Notes under the pieces: model-generated
What the model was told of the DNA's origin: nothing
Database searches by the model: none
What the model saw: the letters and a program-made list of their open reading frames with translations, nothing else
Assembly (NCBI RefSeq): GCF_004217285.1
Contig: NZ_SHKS01000005.1
Coordinates: 62,001-126,000 of the forward strand
Reading direction: 5' to 3'
DNA length: 64,000 bases
Source: Streptomyces sp. BK239
Lineage (GTDB): Bacteria; Actinomycetota; Actinomycetes; Streptomycetales; Streptomycetaceae
Position numbers and translations under genes: made by a program
Part shown: positions 62,379-64,000 of the stretch, piece after piece
Layout: every line of letters begins with the position of its first letter
How positions within the stretch are numbered: the first letter of the stretch is position 1

Positions 62379-62382
<4 letters not shown>
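61627..62382 (+). CDS. nuoC: NADH-quinone oxidoreductase subunit C
   Basis: A 251-residue 30-kDa subunit of complex I. The 30-kDa signature is near the end: [16 protein letters not shown] (about residues 193-208) and [19 protein letters not shown]. The first 60 residues are a Gly/Asp-rich extension absent from short homologues. GTG 61627 overlaps the nuoB stop (GTGA); the frame is open upstream but inside nuoB. Confidence 0.96.
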
Positions 62383-63697
<1,315 letters not shown>

Positions 63698-63701
<4 letters not shown>

Positions 63702-64000
63702 CCACCACCCCTTCCTCGGAGCGGGGCGTCAGCCTGGGCATGCCCGAACTGCCCGCGCCCGCGTACCCGGACGACGTCCGAGCCCGCCTCGAGCGGGACG
63801 CGCGCGAGATCATCGCCCGCTACCCCGACTCCCGGTCCGCGCTCCTGCCGTTGCTGCACCTGGTGCAGTCGGAGGAGGGACACGTCACGCGCACCGGGAT
63901 GCGGTTCTGCGCGGACGTCCTGGACCTGACCACCGCCGAGGTCACCGCCGTCGCCACCTTCTACACCATGTACCGGCGCCGCCCCAGCGGCGACTACCAG
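63698..64000 (+). CDS. nuoE: NADH-quinone oxidoreductase subunit E (partial)
   Basis: The first 101 residues of the 24-kDa subunit, cut by the window edge. It reads [36 protein letters not shown] and [18 protein letters not shown], typical of the helical start of NuoE. The [2Fe-2S] cysteines lie beyond the end. The GTG overlaps the nuoD stop. The operon presumably continues with nuoF-N. Confidence 0.95.

Overview
The window is about 64 kb of chromosomal DNA from a high-G+C actinomycete, almost certainly a Streptomyces. Signs are the heavy GC bias at third codon positions, frequent GTG starts, many 4-bp ATGA/GTGA gene overlaps, the futalosine menaquinone route, an XRE/DUF397/HATPase regulatory triad, and family content that from memory resembles the Streptomyces coelicolor SCO44xx-SCO45xx interval (not checked by any search). 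No rRNA, tRNA, CRISPR array, insertion sequence or prophage was recognised.

Layout. 1-3.7 kb: system II cytochrome c maturation (end of a ResA/TlpA-like gene, ccdA, resB, ccsB). 3.8-8.4 kb: a SRPBCC protein, an overlapping pair made of a P-loop NTPase and a membrane-anchored periplasmic-binding-like protein, and a small PLDc_N protein. 8.5-13.3 kb: late and early futalosine genes (UbiD-family decarboxylase, mqnP, ubiX, an Lrp/AsnC regulator, mqnE). 13.5-15.8 kb: UdgX-type DNA glycosylase, GNAT, DUF4229 protein, TetR. 15.8-21.6 kb: acyl-CoA genes (MaoC, large FabG, thiolase, acyl-CoA ligase) around a divergent promoter with two palindromes. 21.5-26 kb: DUF397/XRE/HATPase triad, LysR, small enzymes, cold-shock protein. 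26.3-27.2 kb: mqnA.

27.3-41.7 kb: an accessory, partly lower-GC locus built around an EssC-like type VII secretion ATPase, with small Esx-like helical proteins, a large coiled-coil/membrane protein, several orphan membrane or soluble proteins and a tandemly duplicated lipoprotein + secreted-protein pair. No EccB, EccD, EccE or mycosin gene is seen. 42.3-53.2 kb: a complete actinobacterial Tad pilus operon (SAF protein, CpaE-like, TadA/B/C, pilin, TadE/G-like pseudopilins, a LysM-BTAD membrane regulator, prepilin peptidase). 53.3-58.8 kb: mqnC, menG and a geranylgeranyl-reductase-type flavoprotein, with a decayed GH18 chitinase between them. 59.1-64 kb: NlpC/P60 wall hydrolase and the start of the nuoA-E operon, preceded by a Rex/Crp-type palindrome.

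How it fits together. The conserved backbone is respiratory: cytochrome c maturation, menaquinone synthesis, and the NADH dehydrogenase that uses menaquinone. The secretion and pilus loci are inserted between mqnA and mqnC. Many backbone genes appear to be leaderless, with a -10-like hexamer ending 6 nt before the start codon. The least explained parts are the EssC-only secretion locus with its duplicated exported pair, and the NTPase/binding-protein couple.
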